32,116 bases of DNA. It comes from an uncultured Burkholderiales bacterium. GTDB taxonomy: Bacteria; Pseudomonadota; Gammaproteobacteria; Burkholderiales; Burkholderiaceae_C. Every line of letters begins with the position of its first letter. Position 1 is the stretch's first letter. Of the stretch, positions 1-7,019 are shown piece by piece. The notes under the pieces were generated by a model, which saw nothing but the letters and a program-made list of their open reading frames with translations, had not been told where the DNA came from and did no database searches. The stretch lies in assembly GCA_903949285.1 (NCBI GenBank), contig CAJAYT010000151.1, positions 1-32,116 on the forward strand, in the 5' to 3' direction. The translations under genes and the position numbers were made by a program.

Positions 1-2
1 AG

Positions 3-242
3 CACACGCAGGAGCCAGAACGAGGGCCTTGCTGGGAACTCTACGAGATATCCTTTGGACTCCCTTTCTTCGATAACTCAATGCACTTTAAATTGTTTTG
101 CATGATAACAACTGCAACGCACCTTTTTGGAGCAATGGTGGTTATCCAAACGATACATAACCGTCAAAAGCCAAATTACCCTCAAATAATTGCAAAAACA
201 ATGCCCAAAAGAGTGCGTAAAACATTTGCCTGGGTCATTTAG
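3..242 (+). CDS. possible 3' end of a membrane-protein gene (partial)
   Basis: A reading frame is open from the left edge of the window to a TAG at 240-242 (about 79 codons). Its start would lie outside the window, although an internal ATG at 81 also exists. The predicted segment has a hydrophobic stretch of about 18 residues (CMITTATHLFGAMVVI) followed by a basic tail rich in Lys and Arg. This would suit the last membrane helix and cytoplasmic tail of an inner-membrane protein. A strong rho-independent terminator follows about 80 bp downstream, as expected at the end of a transcription unit. I do not recognise the family, and an open frame of this length can occur by chance. Confidence 0.3.
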   Translation, partial: HTQEPERGPCWELYEISFGLPFFDNSMHFKLFCMITTATHLFGAMVVIQTIHNRQKPNYPQIIAKTMPKRVRKTFAWVI

Positions 243-321
243 TCGGTTTTTATAGGGAAATTACCTGGTCCAATTATTGCATTACTGTGACATCTCCACG
301 GTAAACAACCATTTACTGTTT

Positions 322-351
322 AATACCCACCTGACCAGTGGGTATTTTTTT
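322..351 (+). terminator. rho-independent terminator
   Basis: A 9-bp perfect stem (AATACCCAC, 322-330, pairing with GTGGGTATT, 338-346) encloses a 7-nt loop and runs into a T tract ending at 351. It points in the + direction and would end a transcript entering from the left edge of the window. Confidence 0.85.
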
Positions 352-977
352 AATTATTTTGAATCTCAATTTGAGTCGAACCAGGTTGAGGGGCTCCAAT
401 CAGTAGTGTTGAAAAATACACCAACCCATCTTCTACCTTCCAAGTTAGAAAGACTGGTAGCCATTGATGATGCAGCAAAAATCCAGTGGATGAGAACTTT
501 GCAGCAGGCAAAGCGCCCCCTCTAGATCTGTAAGCTCAGGATGATACGCTTGACCCACAAAGATTTGGCGGTGTACGCTAAAGTATGCTTGGTGAGCGTT
601 TACAAAGAGTTGCGATCAAACACACGGGGCCTGCAGCGGCCCCACAGCAGCCAACGGCCACGGCCAAGCAATATACCCAATTTACCAGCGCCTTATACAC
701 AGACACAGCTCAAAAAAACAGCTCAAAAGAGTAAAACGACCAAGTCTGCTGCGCCTCTCCCTAGAGCGTAACGTATTGAACAAACTAGAGGATGGAGTTT
801 GAAGATTCACAACCTCACCCAAGCCGGTTGTTAGGGTAAGTCGTGGTGTTTCGTGAAGGCGTTTAGTGACAACATTACGCTTTCTCAAAAAGAGTTTCCA
901 AAGAGTACCAAAAGCGATCCGACTGAGCTTCTTGTAATTTACATGTAAGTTCCCAGGAAGCGCACTGTTGGCCAACT
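352..977. other. gene-poor stretch, no supported gene
   Basis: About 620 bp holds only short open frames without convincing ribosome-binding sites, family resemblance or coding-like composition. One frame that crosses this stretch also runs through the terminator at 322-351, which argues against it. I saw no tRNA cloverleaf, insertion-sequence ends or repeat array here. The right end carries the promoter of the next gene. Confidence 0.6.
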
Positions 978-1006
978 TTGACTTGATGCCGCTATTTATT
1001 TATAGA
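978..1006 (+). promoter_or_regulatory. sigma70-type promoter for the amidohydrolase gene
   Basis: TTGACT at 978-983 and TATAGA at 1001-1006 are separated by exactly 17 bp, a near-consensus sigma70 arrangement. Transcription would begin near 1013, giving a leader of about 26 nt before the TTG start at 1039. Confidence 0.65.
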
Positions 1007-1038
1007 GTGAGTGCCTTCCCCCCTTTTAGGAATTTCAA

Positions 1039-2076
1039 TTGAATACGCCGAAGATTGATATATATAACCATGTGATGCCACCTGCATACATGGAACTTGT
1101 TAAAAAATATGGCCGCGAGCCCGGTATGGTTAAGCGAATGAGCAACCTGAGGATGCTTTGGGACATGCCTGCCAGGGTGGACATGCTCAAATCATGGCCT
1201 GATGTACAACAAATCATCTCTTTGGCTGTACCCTCGCCCGAGATGCTAGGCGGACCTGAAGAGTCTCCTAAGTTTGCACGCGTTGCAAATGTTGGGATGG
1301 CAGAAATTTGTAAGCAATGGCCCAAACAGTTCCCGGCATTTGTGGCCTCCTTGCCTATGAATAACCCTCAAGCAGCCTTAGAGGAGATGGACTACGCCAT
1401 AGATCACTTAGGAGCAAAGGGCGTGCAGGTGCTCACCCATGCAAGTGGCAAACCTTTGGATCACGAGGATATTTTCCCTATTTTTGAGCGCGTGACAAAC
1501 CATCACCATCTCCCCGTTTGGATGCACCCCACTCGACCAGGCAGTAAACCTGACTACGAAACTGAGGATCGCTCCAAGTATGAAATATGGCAAGTACTGG
1601 GTTGGCCTTTTGAGACCAGTGTGGCGATGTCGCGCATGGTGTTCTCAGCTTTTTTTGATCGCTTACCGCAGCTGAAACTCATCACTCACCACTGCGGTGG
1701 GATGCTCCCCTATTTCTCTGGAAGAGCAGAAACACTTTGGGCTCAACTGGGCTCTAGAAGCGCCGATAACAGCGAGTCCTCTGTGCTCAAAAACCTTAAG
1801 AAAAAACCGATCGAGTATTTCAAAATGTTCTACGGCGATACGGTTCTCGGCGGGTCGTCCTCGGCACTTCAATGTGGACTTGATTTCTTCGGCTCTGAGC
1901 ATGTTGTATTTGCAAGTGACTGCCCCTTTGATCCAGAGGAGGGCCCCATGTTCATTAGGGAGGGCATCCGCTCTATTGATACGCTTAATTTGCCCGCTGA
2001 AGACGCAAGGCGCATTTATTTTGGTAATGCATTCAAACTGTTGGGGTGGGACGAATCAATACTTAATGACAAATAA
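1039..2076 (+). CDS. amidohydrolase family protein (ACMSD-like, PF04909/COG2159)
   Basis: This 345-residue TIM-barrel metal-dependent hydrolase or decarboxylase is of the Amidohydrolase_2 group, which includes aminocarboxymuconate-semialdehyde decarboxylase and related decarboxylases and hydratases. Visible landmarks are IDIYNH at residues 6-11, WMHP with His163, THHCGG with His217/218, and ASDCPF with Asp294, matching the family's metal-ligand order. The usual N-terminal HxH is YNH here, so the first histidine is absent (Tyr9-Asn-His11). I recall related bacterial proteins with an FNH motif, so this may mark a subfamily rather than a dead enzyme. The start is TTG, preceded by AGGA at 1028-1031 with 7-nt spacing. 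The Bug receptor gene follows 117 bp downstream on the same strand. The substrate is unknown; an aromatic or carboxylic acid is a reasonable inference from that neighbour. Confidence 0.9.
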   Translation: MNTPKIDIYNHVMPPAYMELVKKYGREPGMVKRMSNLRMLWDMPARVDMLKSWPDVQQIISLAVPSPEMLGGPEESPKFARVANVGMAEICKQWPKQFPAFVASLPMNNPQAALEEMDYAIDHLGAKGVQVLTHASGKPLDHEDIFPIFERVTNHHHLPVWMHPTRPGSKPDYETEDRSKYEIWQVLGWPFETSVAMSRMVFSAFFDRLPQLKLITHHCGGMLPYFSGRAETLWAQLGSRSADNSESSVLKNLKKKPIEYFKMFYGDTVLGGSSSALQCGLDFFGSEHVVFASDCPFDPEEGPMFIREGIRSIDTLNLPAEDARRIYFGNAFKLLGWDESILNDK

Positions 2077-2193
2077 CTCTTGACTTTAAAGAGATGATTT
2101 AAAAGAAGGCTTATCCATCTTGCCCTAAAACCTAGGTCTTAAGGACGGGGTTATGAGGCTTTGAGAATTTTAATTAATCTACTAAGGAACGAA

Positions 2194-3213
2194 ATGCTGA
2201 GGAGACCCATGCGATTAGTTGCGTTCATCGACTTACTTTCAACGAAACTTGTAATTAAACTCTTATTTCTACTGCCAATCCAATTGGCGGTGTCTAGCGC
2301 ACAAGCCGCCGGAGCATATCCAGAGCGCTTGGTTAATATCGTAGTCCCCTTTACCGCAGGCTCTGGAAGCGATATCGTAGCTCGAATAATTCAACCCAAA
2401 TTGGCTGAGCGCTGGAAGCAGGCTGTTGTTGTAGACAACAGACCGGGGGCGAGTGGGAACATAGGAGCCGATTATGTGGCCAAGGCAGCTCCCGATGGTT
2501 ATACGCTTTTGATGGCGATCAACGCGATCACGATGGCACCTAATTTGTACAAGAAGCCACCCTTTGACCCAGTCAATGACTTTACACCGGTGATGAAGAT
2601 GGCGGTTGCAAATTTTTCGATTGTGACTCATCCCCAAGTACCTGCAACTGATTTGAAATCACTCATTCAGTTGATTAAATCCAGGCCTGGACAATACAAC
2701 TTCGGCTCCCCCGGAAACGGAACACCTCACCACTTAGCGATGGAGCTATTCAAACTCCAATTTGGACTAGATATGCTGCACGTACCTTATAAAGGTATAA
2801 GTGGGGCTACAACAGATTTGTTGGGTGGGCAGGTTCAAGTGATGTTTGCAAGCGTGCACTCAATGCTGCCGTACGTGAGGGCTGGTAAATTAAAAATGCT
2901 TGCTGTGACCGGCGCTCAAAGGGAGTTGATATTGCCTAATGTGGCAACGTTTAAGGAACAGGGGGTCGATGTAATGGATACCGTGGACGCTTGGTATGCG
3001 ATGTTTGCCCCCCCTAAAACGTCTCCTGAAATTGTAGTTAAGTTAGGTAAAGATATTGCTGCTGTCTTAGCGATGCCAGATGTTCAAGAGCAACTCGCAG
3101 CCCAAGGGCTTCGCGTACAGCTGAGTACGCCCGAGCAGTTAGCGCAGTTGGTCGCTAGTGATTCTGCGCGTTGGAAAAAAACCATTACCGATGCACATAT
3201 TACAGCCGATTAA
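2194..3213 (+). CDS. Bug/TctC-family tripartite tricarboxylate transporter substrate-binding protein
   Basis: This is a periplasmic solute-binding protein of the Bug (Bordetella uptake gene) family, expanded in Burkholderiales, which delivers carboxylates or related small molecules to a TctAB-type membrane transporter. The N-terminus has Arg residues, a hydrophobic core and a probable cleavage site after AQA. The mature part begins YPERLVNIVVPFTAGSGSD, the characteristic first strand and binding loop, and continues with VVVDNRPGASGNIGADYVAKA and, mid-protein, LHVPYKG, all typical of the family. The ATG at 2194 is preferred because AAGGA sits at 2184-2188; an in-frame TTG at 2161 and an ATG at 2209 (with GAGGAG just upstream) are alternatives. 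No TctA or TctB gene is in the window, so this may be an orphan receptor. It is probably co-expressed with the upstream amidohydrolase. Confidence 0.92.
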   Translation: MLRRPMRLVAFIDLLSTKLVIKLLFLLPIQLAVSSAQAAGAYPERLVNIVVPFTAGSGSDIVARIIQPKLAERWKQAVVVDNRPGASGNIGADYVAKAAPDGYTLLMAINAITMAPNLYKKPPFDPVNDFTPVMKMAVANFSIVTHPQVPATDLKSLIQLIKSRPGQYNFGSPGNGTPHHLAMELFKLQFGLDMLHVPYKGISGATTDLLGGQVQVMFASVHSMLPYVRAGKLKMLAVTGAQRELILPNVATFKEQGVDVMDTVDAWYAMFAPPKTSPEIVVKLGKDIAAVLAMPDVQEQLAAQGLRVQLSTPEQLAQLVASDSARWKKTITDAHITAD

Positions 3214-3566
3214 TTTGGGCATGTAACTTCGATGCAAGAAGTCGCAGGCTTTTAAGTTTAATGAGCCCAAAGAGAGGCTGTACTGGACCAAGACTTTTCA
3301 AACGGACAGTTATCTCTGGCCAATGAGCCGCGCAAGTCCTCCGCATTAGCCGTTAGTCGAGCTGCCGCCATTTGTAATTGAAATATCTTGCGTCTATCTG
3401 TGTACTGTTATTGTGTACGGGGTATCCCCTTGGCTCCACTGACCCACTTAAGGGCTTTTTGTAAGCTTTTCAACTATTCCTTGGTATGTCACCGGTTTTG
3501 TCACAACAGCCTGTTGAAGTAATCAATGAATCTCTCCATGTTAGAGGATTGAACCCCTTTAGTTTG
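3214..3566. other. intergenic stretch without supported gene
   Basis: About 350 bp lies between the Bug receptor gene and the toxin-antitoxin promoter. It contains a small GGGG-TAT-CCCC hairpin near 3419-3429, followed by CTTGGCTCCAC, faintly reminiscent of the T-arm and acceptor end of a tRNA-like RNA, but no cloverleaf can be built. The sequence GGGCTTTTTGT at 3452-3462 recurs at 6396-6406, beyond the accessory island. No convincing terminator for the upstream gene was seen. Confidence 0.4.
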
Positions 3567-3608
3567 TTGCGCCTTGTCCGAAATATGTGTATACTTTTCG
3601 GACAAGGA
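3567..3608 (+). promoter_or_regulatory. promoter with 12-bp inverted-repeat operator of the abiE operon
   Basis: A perfect inverted repeat, CCTTGTCCGAAA at 3572-3583 and TTTCGGACAAGG at 3596-3607, encloses the -10 hexamer TATACT (3590-3595). TTGCGC at 3567-3572, 17 bp upstream of that hexamer, is a plausible -35. The right arm overlaps the AAGGA Shine-Dalgarno at 3604-3608. A protein bound to the repeat would cover the promoter, and the same repeat in RNA could partly hide the ribosome site if transcription started early enough. Known AbiEi antitoxins repress their own operon through inverted repeats, so this is the expected operator. Confidence 0.75.
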
Positions 3609-3614
3609 ATGAAT

Positions 3615-4289
3615 ATGTTTGTATCAACGCAAGCTCTTAACTCACAGGTGATGGATCGAATCACCCAAGCACTGGACACAAAAGTGTGGACTCCGGGGGA
3701 TTTCCTCGACCTAGGAAAACGGGATGCAGTGGACAAAGCTTTGCAAAGACTCGTAGGGATCGACGCTCTTCGTAGGGTTGATCGCGGTCTCTATGACAAA
3801 CCAAGAATTAACGCTCTGACGCGTCGCCCCACTCCTCCAGACTATCGAAGTGTTATTGATGCGGTCGGCAGGCGTGACCAAGTGCGCTTATTGATTGATG
3901 GAATGACTGCAGCAAATGACCTCGGGCTGACTAATGCTGTGCCGGGCCAGGTAATCGTGCACACCGATGGTCGCCTACGATCAATCAAATTAGACAACCT
4001 CACAGTGCAATTTAAAGTCACTGCGCCGAGTAAGCTCTATTGGGCAGGTCGACCAGCCATGAAGATCGTTCAATCTCTTTACTGGCTCAAAGACGCAATA
4101 AGAACAAGCTCTCCAGTAGATCAAGACATCATTCAAATCAAACTATCTCGTGTGCTTCAAGACCCTCGGTCCAAAGCGATCAAAGATGATTTGACATCGG
4201 GTATGTACACCGTACCCGTCTGGATGCAAAAGTGGCTTAAAAATCTACTTAATCAGTCTCAACATGACTCTACAGGAGTGGCCTCATGA
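3615..4289 (+). CDS. AbiEi-family type IV antitoxin / autorepressor (DUF6088-like)
   Basis: This is a predicted antitoxin and transcriptional repressor of an AbiE-type system, 224 residues from the chosen start. The N-terminal part (QVMDRITQALDTKVWTPGDF, then LGKRDAVDKALQRLVGIDALRRVDRGLYDKP) is the winged-helix region typical of these proteins. The remainder is the antitoxin domain, with the usual PDYRSVIDAVGRR segment and LTNAVPGQVIVHTDGR. The start at 3615 is chosen because AAGGA at 3604-3608 lies 6 nt upstream; an ATG at 3609 is too close to it, and longer upstream starts run through the promoter and operator. The stop overlaps the toxin start by 4 bp (ATGA), so the two are translationally coupled. 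By family knowledge it counteracts the toxin without stable complex formation and binds the inverted repeat at 3572-3607. Confidence 0.85.
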   Translation: MFVSTQALNSQVMDRITQALDTKVWTPGDFLDLGKRDAVDKALQRLVGIDALRRVDRGLYDKPRINALTRRPTPPDYRSVIDAVGRRDQVRLLIDGMTAANDLGLTNAVPGQVIVHTDGRLRSIKLDNLTVQFKVTAPSKLYWAGRPAMKIVQSLYWLKDAIRTSSPVDQDIIQIKLSRVLQDPRSKAIKDDLTSGMYTVPVWMQKWLKNLLNQSQHDSTGVAS

Positions 4290-5347
4290 ATCCAGATTTC
4301 CTGAAAGTCATCAGTGCATCCGAACAAGATCGACAAGGTCTTTTTCTAGCAACTGCCAATCGACTTGGTACGCCGATACAAAACGTTGAAAAAGACTTCT
4401 GGGTCACCTGGACTTTAGATCTGCTCTTCAATGGTCGAAAAGCGGAAGAACCTCGCCTACTGTTCAAGGGCGGCACTTCATTGTCGAAAGCGTATGGATT
4501 GATTTCTAGATTTTCTGAGGACATCGACATCACGGTCTTCAGGCAAGACATTGGTCAGCATATCGAAGTTAAAAATTTAGAAGGCTTGTCTGGAAAAAAA
4601 CAACGAGAGCTACTTAACGAAATCAAAAGCGCCTGCCAAAGCTATATCCAAGGGGCACTCCTAAGTCGTCTAAACGGGCAAATTCAAGAAATTTTCGGCG
4701 AAGCAGGAATTCCGATCACAAACCCTGTTGTCATCAGTGACCCAGACGATCCAGACCAGCAGACATTGCTTGTTCGCTATCCGACTGTCAACGCAGAGCC
4801 CAACAGCTACATCAAGCCAACAGTCAAAATTGAGGCGGGTGCGAAGTCAGCACTAGATCCCCACAGAGAAGTGACCATCAAACCTTACCTATCCGATGAT
4901 TTACCGGATACTGATTTGCTTGTCTCCAACGTTGTCACGATTAATGCTGAGCGAACTTTTTGGGACAAGGTTGTCATTCTTCATGGTCTTCGCAAATGGC
5001 ATGACAACCGAGGTGAAGTTAGGCAGCAGGGGAATCGCGTCTCGCGACATTACTACGACCTCTACAGGCTATTCAACTCAGAAGCAGGTGCAAGCGCCAT
5101 ACAGAATACAAGCTTGGGCGCTGACTGTTTTCATCATGCCTTGATGTTTTTCAATCGTCCAGATTACGAGTTACAGAGTGCGCTAGAAGGCTCATTTGCA
5201 ATCATGCCAACGACTGCGATGGTTGGCGAACTCAAGCGAGACTATCAAGCCATGATAGGTATGATTTTTGGAGACATTCCAGAGTTTGCAACCGTGCTGC
5301 ATTCGATAGAAGAATTGGAAACACAAATTAATGCGGCGAGGAACTAA
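4286..5347 (+). CDS. AbiEii/AbiGii-family nucleotidyltransferase toxin
   Basis: This 353-residue protein has the DNA-polymerase-beta-like nucleotidyltransferase fold of AbiEii toxins. It carries KGGTSLSK at residues 61-68 and RFSEDIDI at 75-82, which form the nucleotide-binding loop and the metal-binding acidic pair. The downstream TFWDKVVILHGL and RHYYDLYRLF motifs are also typical. Members of this superfamily block growth by nucleotidyl transfer (tRNA modification has been shown for some relatives), and AbiE systems were first described as phage abortive-infection loci. All visible catalytic residues are present, so an active toxin is expected. It overlaps the antitoxin gene by 4 bp and is followed 39 bp later by a small membrane-protein gene. 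Whether this copy gives phage defence or stabilises the island cannot be told from sequence. Confidence 0.9.
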   Translation: MNPDFLKVISASEQDRQGLFLATANRLGTPIQNVEKDFWVTWTLDLLFNGRKAEEPRLLFKGGTSLSKAYGLISRFSEDIDITVFRQDIGQHIEVKNLEGLSGKKQRELLNEIKSACQSYIQGALLSRLNGQIQEIFGEAGIPITNPVVISDPDDPDQQTLLVRYPTVNAEPNSYIKPTVKIEAGAKSALDPHREVTIKPYLSDDLPDTDLLVSNVVTINAERTFWDKVVILHGLRKWHDNRGEVRQQGNRVSRHYYDLYRLFNSEAGASAIQNTSLGADCFHHALMFFNRPDYELQSALEGSFAIMPTTAMVGELKRDYQAMIGMIFGDIPEFATVLHSIEELETQINAARN

Positions 5348-5386
5348 GTACCGCGCTGTAATTCAAATTTAAAAGGTGGATTTTTT

Positions 5387-5710
5387 ATGTCTGCTAATCC
5401 GTACTCAAGAGATCTACGCAAAGTCGAAAACCCCTTGCGTGAGGAAACACAGAAGGTTCGCAAGGCCCTCTTCATTTGGTGTTTAGCCGCAATTGCCATC
5501 ACGGTAGGCAACCTATTCCCGTCTGAGATAACCGCGTTGGGAATGAAAATCACAACAACAAGCCATTCTGTACTTCTCGCACTGATGACACTAGTGGTGG
5601 CTTATCACATACTTACATTCTCTGTCTATGCGGCGGGAGATTTTGCACATTGGTACGTTAATCATTTCAGCACAGAATGGGAAGATGACTTGGCTAACCA
5701 TGAAGCGTAA
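5387..5710 (+). CDS. small membrane protein of unknown family, downstream of the toxin
   Basis: This 107-residue protein starts at an ATG with AAGGTGG about 7 nt upstream. It has a charged N-terminus (residues 1-27), two predicted transmembrane helices (about 28-46 and 62-86) and an acidic tail. It lies 39 bp after the toxin gene on the same strand with no terminator between them, so it is probably read in the abiE transcript. I do not recognise the family. Immediately after its stop another frame remains open and encodes a charged segment plus a third hydrophobic helix (see the next entry), so this may be the N-terminal part of a longer protein interrupted by a single-base insertion or deletion near 5700-5712. 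Confidence 0.55.
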   Translation: MSANPYSRDLRKVENPLREETQKVRKALFIWCLAAIAITVGNLFPSEITALGMKITTTSHSVLLALMTLVVAYHILTFSVYAAGDFAHWYVNHFSTEWEDDLANHEA

Positions 5711-5754
5711 AAGCTGAGCTACTAGCTGGAGCAAAGCTCTCAGAAGAAGATCGT

Positions 5755-5946
5755 GTGTTCATGGAAGAACACGAACGCAGGCTCGGTGCACTTTGGCGGG
5801 GTGAAGCAGTTCAAACCCATACAAGATTAGAAAAAGTCATCCCCTACGTTTCGTGGGCACGTGCATTTATTGATTTTCTAACTTCTGAAATTGTTGGAAT
5901 TGCTTGCCTTTATCTGCTTATAGATGGATACCTAAATATGCTCTAA
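5755..5946 (+). CDS. small membrane protein, or C-terminal fragment of the preceding gene
   Basis: This encodes 63 residues from a GTG start, or more if the open frame reaches back to 5704. It comprises an acidic and basic amphipathic segment (EEHERRLGALWRGEAV) followed by a hydrophobic helix near the C-terminus. The Shine-Dalgarno is weak (purine-rich AGAAGAAG at 5743-5750). The open frame upstream of the GTG encodes AELLAGAKLSEEDR, which looks like coding sequence and would continue the tail of the preceding protein after a one-base shift. I therefore favour a split gene over two independent ones, but cannot prove it. The family is not recognised. Confidence 0.4.
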   Translation: MFMEEHERRLGALWRGEAVQTHTRLEKVIPYVSWARAFIDFLTSEIVGIACLYLLIDGYLNML

Positions 5947-5954
5947 CGAGCTAA

Positions 5955-6353
5955 CTAATACTCTGCGAAATTTGTAAATTTAACGAGTACAGCCCCCATT
6001 CTTTTGTATCGAACAACAAGATTTTCATATGCATACATAGGTGCCTCGTACAAAGGATCTCCCTTGTTTGCTGTCTTGACCTTGAACACATCAATGAGCT
6101 TGTCACTAGACAAATTAGCCTTGCTCATGATCGTCTCAGCTGTCTGAGGCTGTCCTAGATAACGCCAGCGCTCGCAGCAATGCTCAGTAGCCACTGTCGG
6201 AAAACTACTCAGCCTCACAACCTTGCGCTCCTTGGCAGATTGCTGGAAGTACTCAAACCCGCAGTGCAATGCGGGGTGCGCCGTATCCCCGCCAAGTCCA
6301 TAGGCGCAGCACTGGCGTCCGCCCTTCTCTTGTAACTTTATCTGTGCAGACAT
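5955..6353 (-). CDS. hypothetical protein, cysteine-containing, unknown family
   Basis: This 132-residue protein is read from the ATG at 6353 (a TTG at 6362 is a less likely start). AGAGG lies about 10 nt upstream of the ATG. It has paired cysteines near residues 15-16 (CCAYG) and in the middle (EHCCERW), plus one more Cys in HCGFEYF. The C-terminal half has ordinary soluble-protein composition (KLIDVFKVKTANKGDPLYEA). No signal peptide or membrane helix is evident. It converges on the small membrane-protein gene, with only 8 bp between the two stop codons. A second minus-strand open stretch ends at 6372-6374, just upstream of this gene, and may be a remnant of a preceding gene. I do not recognise the family, so no function is proposed. 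Confidence 0.45.
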   Translation of the reverse strand: MSAQIKLQEKGGRQCCAYGLGGDTAHPALHCGFEYFQQSAKERKVVRLSSFPTVATEHCCERWRYLGQPQTAETIMSKANLSSDKLIDVFKVKTANKGDPLYEAPMYAYENLVVRYKRMGAVLVKFTNFAEY

Positions 6354-6371
6354 GAGAACCAAGCCTCTGCG

Positions 6372-6944
6372 TTACCAATGAGCAGGCTTCTGAGCGGGCT
6401 TTTTGTTCGTATTCACGTTTTTAGGCAATTGAGAATAATCGAGCTCTATATCCAGGATGTGCTGACGAACCCAATGGACCCGACTGGTTAATCGTTTATT
6501 TTAAACTGCATCACCAATTGGCGACAAGCTTGCTCAGAATTGAACCAATCAAGAAATTGAACCCATGTCGCTGGGTAGTCAACGCCAACGGTTGGTTTGA
6601 GTTTTTGTGCATCCAACGGTTAACTTTACCGACTGTGGAGCTAAAGGGATACCTCGTTATTGTGTACAGAATCTGCCCATCCCATAACAATTTAGTTTTG
6701 TCGTGCAAACACCACGTTGTTTGGCGCCCTCAGTACTTTCGTTCAGCTCTTGTGGATGGTGCCGATGAGGCACCACAACGTGTTGTGGAACGCGTATGTC
6801 TCGCCCGGGACGCTCACCTGATCGAGTCGGGATGAATATTTACCGCGTCCAGGTGACTGAATCTTTTTGTATGTATTAATTCATTAGTTAGACCCCTTCG
6901 AAGTACAGCGCTTTGTATTGAGGCCGTCTTATTTGGATGGATGG
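6372..6944. other. non-coding stretch with possible gene remnants
   Basis: About 570 bp holds no confident gene. On the minus strand about 44 codons ending in TAA at 6372-6374 have protein-like composition (including HWVRQHILDIELDYSQLPK) but no start codon. A second minus-strand stretch, 6511-6708, begins only with TTG and is in another frame. Together they could be a decayed gene. Two adjacent hairpins lie at 6757-6788. No insertion-sequence ends or tRNA were identified. Confidence 0.4.
6757..6788. repeat. pair of adjacent, overlapping hairpins
   Basis: TGGTGCC (6757-6763) pairs with GGCACCA (6769-6775) around a GATGA loop. CCACAA (6773-6778) pairs with TTGTGG (6783-6788) around CGTG. The two stems share three bases (6773-6775), so they are mutually exclusive at the join. 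Neither has a T tract, so a terminator is unlikely. Function is unknown. Confidence 0.4.
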
Positions 6945-6972
6945 TTGTAGATATGGGTGAAAATTGTATAAG
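6945..6972 (+). promoter_or_regulatory. putative promoter of the Skp/OmpH gene
   Basis: TTGTAG at 6945-6950 and TATAAG at 6967-6972 are 16 bp apart, a reasonable sigma70 match. Transcription would start near 6979, about 40 nt before the TTG start at 7020. Confidence 0.45.
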
Positions 6973-7019
6973 CTGATGGGGATAGAATCTAATCTTTGAA
7001 CGAAATCCAGGATATTCTT

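Noticed and set aside
277..525. 82-codon open frame on the plus strand
   Set aside because: It starts with TTG, has no ribosome-binding site and runs straight through the strong terminator hairpin at 322-351. No family resemblance.
541..771. 76-codon open frame starting with ATG
   Set aside because: Low-complexity basic composition, no usable Shine-Dalgarno and no recognisable domain; overlapped by an equally unconvincing minus-strand frame.
3400..3435. tRNA or tmRNA 3'-end-like sequence (GGGGTATCCCC then CTTGGCTCCAC)
   Set aside because: The loop is only 3 nt, no D or anticodon arm can be folded upstream, and no CCA end is present. Kept only as a weak hint of an old integration site.
6518..6835. 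105-codon plus-strand open frame
   Set aside because: No ribosome-binding site, composition unlike its neighbours, contains the double hairpin at 6757-6788 and overlaps minus-strand remnants.
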